From Hyalella azteca (taxonomy: Eukaryota > Arthropoda > Malacostraca > Amphipoda > Hyalellidae): a DNA stretch of 64,000 nt. Position 1 is the first letter of the stretch; every line of letters begins with the position of its first letter. The stretch is from the NCBI RefSeq assembly GCF_000764305.2, contig NW_025932495.1, positions 62,001 to 126,000 of the forward strand, written 5' to 3'. This document shows positions 59,705 to 64,000 of this stretch, one piece after another. The notes below the pieces were generated by a model. The model searched no databases. It saw nothing but the letters and a program-made list of their open reading frames with translations, and was not told where the DNA came from. A program made the translations under genes and the position numbers.

Positions 59705-60240
59705 GTGACGAACGAAACCTTGTATGTTTATTTCATCAGATTTGACACCTACATGTTGATATTTGGCACCTTATAATTTTATTGGTGCGTACATGTTATT
59801 GTAATGTCGCGCATTTTCTCTGATGTGAAGAATAAGCCACGCTACATGATCGTTGTATACCAGTTAGCATTCGAATGTGCAGTAGCACATGGCCAGACTT
59901 GACTAAACTTTAACTGAGAAGATTTTAAGTGAGAACGGTGGAATATTACTGCTATTTAATAGTACTACATTCAAACACTAAGACCTCACAGTTACACATT
60001 GCTGGGTATAGAAGTATGCCTGTTAGATCATCCAAACACCACTTTGCTTCTAAGAAATATCTAAACAAAATCACAGTCACATGTTTCCACTTCTATAAGT
60101 GTCCAAAAAATTCAAAAATCAAACAAAGGCTTTTTGTCAATGATCTTTCATTTCTTCCGCGTGAGAAGATTAAAAAAAATCAAAATATCTAGAACAAAAA
60201 ATGTATCAAAATTATCTAGAATGCGTTTTGTGTACCGCAG

Positions 60241-60964
60241 AAATACCCCGAGTCGGCCAGAGCGCGATTCCAACATGCCGTTCTGACATCACGAGGAAAC
60301 TACTCTCTGAGGACAGTTCTGTATTGGCCGAGGGATTCGTTAACCTCACCAATCAGAGGTAGGGAGCGAGACCCTCTTAGCTAATATTAAATGAAGTTGG
60401 TGAAGAAAGTTGTAGTTAAATATTATGCAAGTATTAAAGCTTGAGATCCGAGATAAGATCTTTTGAATTCCATGCAATGGTTGACGGTAAAACTTCTACA
60501 CTTGATACAAATGATGCAATAACTGATAATGCTTGTTCTTGGACTATTACTTTTCCCTCTTCGTAGTCGACGACGGACCTCTCATGCCAAGTCTCACTGA
60601 ACTACAAGGAGTGCCCCTAAAAATTGCCATCGCTCAGGTACTACAGAGAAACGAGCTAATCATAAATCGGATACAGTTCATAATAACATTCATTAAACAC
60701 TGCTTGATCAATTTCTTATCAACTCATGTACATTATTGTTCACCGATCACTCTCATATTTCTGCTTGTGTGGCAGGGCCAGAGGGAGGTTGGCCTGGTTA
60801 CTTCGTCGCCAAAGCAAGACCGTCTGGGAGGTTACCTGGGTAGCCTCATCCATCTTATTGCTGACTCAGCAAACTTTACACCGCGCGTCGTTCAGGACAA
60901 GAGTGTCGGCAAACGCCTCGACAATGGCAGCTTTACTGGCGTTATCGGGCGCTTGCAAAGACGA
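60241..60964 (+). CDS. IR gene 3 exons 6-8: S1 half
   Basis: 60241-60358, 60567-60637 and 60776-60964. Motifs as in gene 2. The 138-nt intron between exons 7 and 8 is again open in frame. Confidence 0.85.
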
Positions 60965-61710
60965 GTATGTTTAAACAGCCCCGTGTTTATTAAGAAACTA
61001 TTAGAATCAAGTTTTACCCAATATTTTTGATTAAATTATTCTACTGCCAGCGTTGAAGGGAGTGTTGCGAGTACGTCGAAAGCTGCTCTGGTAACAATTC
61101 TTCAATTGACCCAAATCTCGGCCCCATGCGACAATATGGAAATGAGTTGACATTATGGTTACAACATATGGGCCCCACATTGCTGCTATATCACTCTGAA
61201 TTTGTATGATATTGCCGTGTGGCTGCGATATTGTACACATAAAGCATACCAGTAAAGAAATCAGTGGTGTTGTGCCAATATGGCGTTCATGTAGCAAAAT
61301 AACATGACACTGGAAATCCATGTTGGGATTGATGTAGATGCATTAAACAACTTACAGAGCTCTGGCAATAAAAACTTATTGGACAACAAATATTTTAGTT
61401 CACAAAATTTCCTTAAACTCGAAAATTGCTGATGATCTTGTATAACAATTCGGCCACTTGTGTAATGATCATCGAATAATTCAATCGAATTCCGTGAATA
61501 TTAATTTGAAATAATCGGATACTTTCGTTTTTGAAACCATTATGGTTTTATTATAGATTATATATTATTATACACATTTTTGCCATCAAATCACCACTGA
61601 AAATTCCAAGTTAAGCTTCACTTTGATGAATCCACTTGCTATGATATATGTGGATCGCGTGTTTTCTTATTATTTAAAGTTGTCAGCTAAATTACCTTAA
61701 ATTATTCCAG

Positions 61711-62744
61711 CGAACGGTATTGATATCCCAGCCACCATCAGTCAGACTGCGAAGGCAGGTGAGGAATGTATACGGAATTATGAAGGCATTAATTGCAAAC
61801 GACTTAAGTGAAGTTATGAGGTAGAATCAAATACCCTGAAATATTAGTCGTAAACCTATGTTAACACCTTCATGATACTCAATTTCAAAAGTTACGTAAA
61901 ATATTCACGACCATCATTTTTTCACACATTTTTCCGTAAAATCATAACGACTTATTAGAGAACAGGTTCATTTACGCACGGTTTCTCAGTTTATGAAGGG
62001 GATGATTCCGTGGTGGCTCTCAACGGCACAGTGCGGAAACAATGCCTTTTGAAATCTTCACGAGAAAACTTCATGTTCGAGTTCTCCAGCTTGGGGCTCA
62101 CCAAGAACAGCTTGCTGAGCAACATAATCAACAGCAGGTGATAATGCGTGAATAACTTAAGGATGATTATCTCAACGCGGATAGAGATTTTTATTAATGT
62201 CAATTTGAGTTCATAATATGAAGTTCCAACATAACTTTAAGAAATAATGTATGCGATGAAATAAATTTTTAATCATCATATTCAACTTTAACGGTAACTT
62301 ATGAAAAATATAGAAAAATTTTGGAGTTTACTAAATGAGGGACTTTGAAATAGCTACTTTGAAAATTCTAATTTAAGTTTCAGTAATTCGACCTCCTGAA
62401 GCAACGAATAACTTTACATTGCTTTAACTCTCAGAATTCAGCAGTTGCGGGTAACCGGTATAGTGGCACGTGAGTTTAGCAGGCGCTTCCGACCGACGTG
62501 CGTCGTGTTCAGCCCGAGCCCAGCGGAAAGCGGTGCGATTGATTTGGAAAAAATGGAAGGAATTTTTTTAATCTGGCTCGGTGCCGTGGTGGCTACTTGC
62601 ATCGTCTTCGCTGTGGAAGTTTGGATCAGCAAAAGAGCTTCAAAGAAAATTGTGGGAGAAAAAAAGGCTTCCGTTGATCAAGTGGAAAAAATTGTGTCGG
62701 ATGAACTGAAAGACACACGATCACAGGATGAAGAAGAAAAGTAA
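61711..62744 (+). CDS. IR gene 3 exons 13-15: S2 end, TM3, tail
   Basis: 61711-61758, 61966-62137 and 62435-62744, with the same lengths and phases as gene 2. TM3 and the Lys/Glu-rich tail are intact. As assembled these exons follow directly on exon 8. Confidence 0.8.
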
Positions 62745-64000
62745 CGGGTGATTATTAAAATAGCAGCATCAGACAAACTAGAAGACTGAAAGGCGATTAG
62801 TAGAAAGAGAACGCTTTAACAAAATAGTGCGATCAATTAACATTACCGTTACGATAACAGACAGAACATTTATAAAAACATTGGTACTGAAGAGATGACT
62901 GAGAAACTTAGGAATCCCAATTCTACAAAAATGAATGAAAACTAACAAAATAAACATGAGGAGTAAATTATCAAGGCTACGACGGTCACGCATATGCCAG
63001 TTTGAACTGCCAGCGTATGGTAATAAAATAGTTAACACATGGCCGCTTTCACTGTGGATGTCGTCCGCGATGTATCGGTCCCCGGGTATCGGTACCAATA
63101 CTCTAATAATGATCTCATATTGAATTGTCGTCCGCGATGAAGATAACTTCCTCGAGCCGACCATGCCAGTGCCAGCGCTGCGCTGAGAACTTTAATTTAT
63201 GGTCAATATTTTTAGAATGCAAATGTTTGGTGTACATGTAAACATGATACCTAATTCAGCCAACTCAGTACATAGTGAAACACTGAAACTCATTGTTTCC
63301 CAAGGTGTTGCGCGCCCCATCGTGTATTTGCAATATATGATTATATTTACATAGAAATAATCGCTGCACTATTACAAAAACGACCAATTGAACGACCAAT
63401 GAATGCGCCTCAGACCAATGAATGAGGCGGCGCATCAGCGTGACCTTGGACTACGACGTCCTAAACTCATCATAAGGTCATAAGGCGCAATGAACCACTG
63501 TGGTCGAAGTGCGGTTCCCAGTTTGAGGGCTGTTTTCTTAGATTGAATAGAACTTTGTTTCGGCGGACGAGATGCACTATATTTCTTCTGCTACCTTTTA
63601 TGAAGTTTTAGTAATGGCAGACATTAATATTGCTAGAACCAATTTAATTATAAGGTAGCAGATAGGCGTATAATGTAATCACACGTGACTAAATAATATG
63701 AACACATGCATCCTGGGAGATTTTCCTGGCCCCGGGTATCGGTACCAATACTCTAATAATGATCTCATATTGAATTTTCACCACCACGTGCACATAACGA
63801 GAGCATTCAAGTTTTAAATATAGTTCCATAGCAAACACATGATTGCACTTGAATTCTTCATCTTGAACGTTGTTCACAGTTGTCATAAATTCTTGTTCTT
63901 CTTCTCGAAATTATTCTTCTCGAAATAATGTTTGAGAATTATCAATAAGTTGAGAACACCTTCGCAAAGCCGAAATCAGTAGTCTTGATGTCATGGCCGT
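62745..64000. other. 3' flank of IR gene 3
   Basis: Resembles the flanks of genes 1 and 2, and serves as the empty site for the LINE at 31803-34760. GGTATCGGTACCAATACTCT occurs twice (about 63088 and 63740). A short LINE tail lies at about 63395-63486. Confidence 0.55.
63395..63486 (+). mobile_element. short CR1-like LINE 3' tail
   Basis: Ends CCTAAACTCATCATAAGGTCATAAGG, i.e. the same 3' end and octamer repeat as the antisense LINE at 31803, here 5'-truncated to under 100 bp. Confidence 0.6.

Larger units (their letters stand above)
55302..62744 (+). pseudogene. IR-like gene 3, lacking exons 9-12 as assembled
   Basis: Exons present: 55302-55839, 56335-56433, 56883-57499, 58022-58048, 59585-59704, 60241-60358, 60567-60637, 60776-60964, then 61711-61758, 61966-62137, 62435-62744. 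The ectodomain and S1 are complete and in frame, but the ligand-contact strand, TM1, pore and TM2 are absent. Exon 8 (phase 0) cannot join exon 13 (phase 1) in frame. The junction at about 61654 fuses gene 2-like positions 41513 and 48713, a loss of about 7.2 kb. Where it overlaps gene 2 the two are almost identical. An upstream ATG at 55197 is in frame but is GTG in gene 2; 55302 is preferred. A true deletion or a misassembly would look the same here. Confidence 0.75.

Overview
The window is eukaryotic genomic DNA, AT-rich and full of introns. It is best read as an arthropod, and possibly a crustacean. The main evidence is a tandem cluster of ionotropic receptor (IR)-like genes, a chemosensory offshoot of the ionotropic glutamate receptors found in protostomes. 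CR1-like LINE fragments, a hAT-type element, MITEs and intronic minisatellites fit the same picture. The species cannot be fixed from sequence alone. Two single-N gaps (9260 and 28115) show that this is a draft assembly.

Layout. 1-4100: an A/C-rich, decayed non-LTR retrotransposon with a transposase-like helix-turn-helix fragment (2995-3399) inside its RT region. 4100-10400: rearranged non-coding repeats, including a 39-bp-arm perfect palindrome and a block duplicated on both sides of the gap at 9260. 10400-13030: intergenic. 13031-31107: IR gene 1, for which I could assemble 15 exons by hand. All junction phases agree and the total is 3309 nt (about 1102 aa). Its introns hold a 34-bp/18-bp minisatellite, a duplicated hAT element with a nested TTAA MITE, a 41-bp minisatellite and a sense-strand CR1-like LINE. 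31280-34760: two antisense CR1-like LINE pieces. 36000-38760: a relic 5' end of another IR copy. 38766-49801: IR gene 2. 51480-54150: a second relic exon 1, split by a 1.9-kb TA-flanked element. 55123-62744: IR gene 3. 62745-64000: a 3' flank shared with the other genes.

The three genes share one exon plan: exon 1 signal peptide plus acidic tract; exons 2-6 extracellular N-terminal region; exons 7-8 S1 half of the ligand-binding domain; exon 9 the R-containing ligand-binding strand; exon 10 TM1 plus an unusually long hydrophilic insertion; exon 11 pore end and TM2; exons 12-15 S2 and TM3. Genes 2 and 3 are almost identical where they overlap but are reciprocally truncated. Gene 2 lacks exons 2 (3' part) to 5. 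Gene 3 lacks exons 9-12. In both, the surviving exons meet out of phase. This is either two complementary deletion alleles or paralogs, or a misassembly of one or two intact genes.

No bacterial-type operons, CRISPR arrays, rRNA genes or functional tRNA genes were seen. The part most likely to be new is the IR subfamily itself: acid-rich ectodomain, roughly 110-residue insertion between TM1 and pore, repeated exon duplication, and splice-site-bearing intronic satellites.
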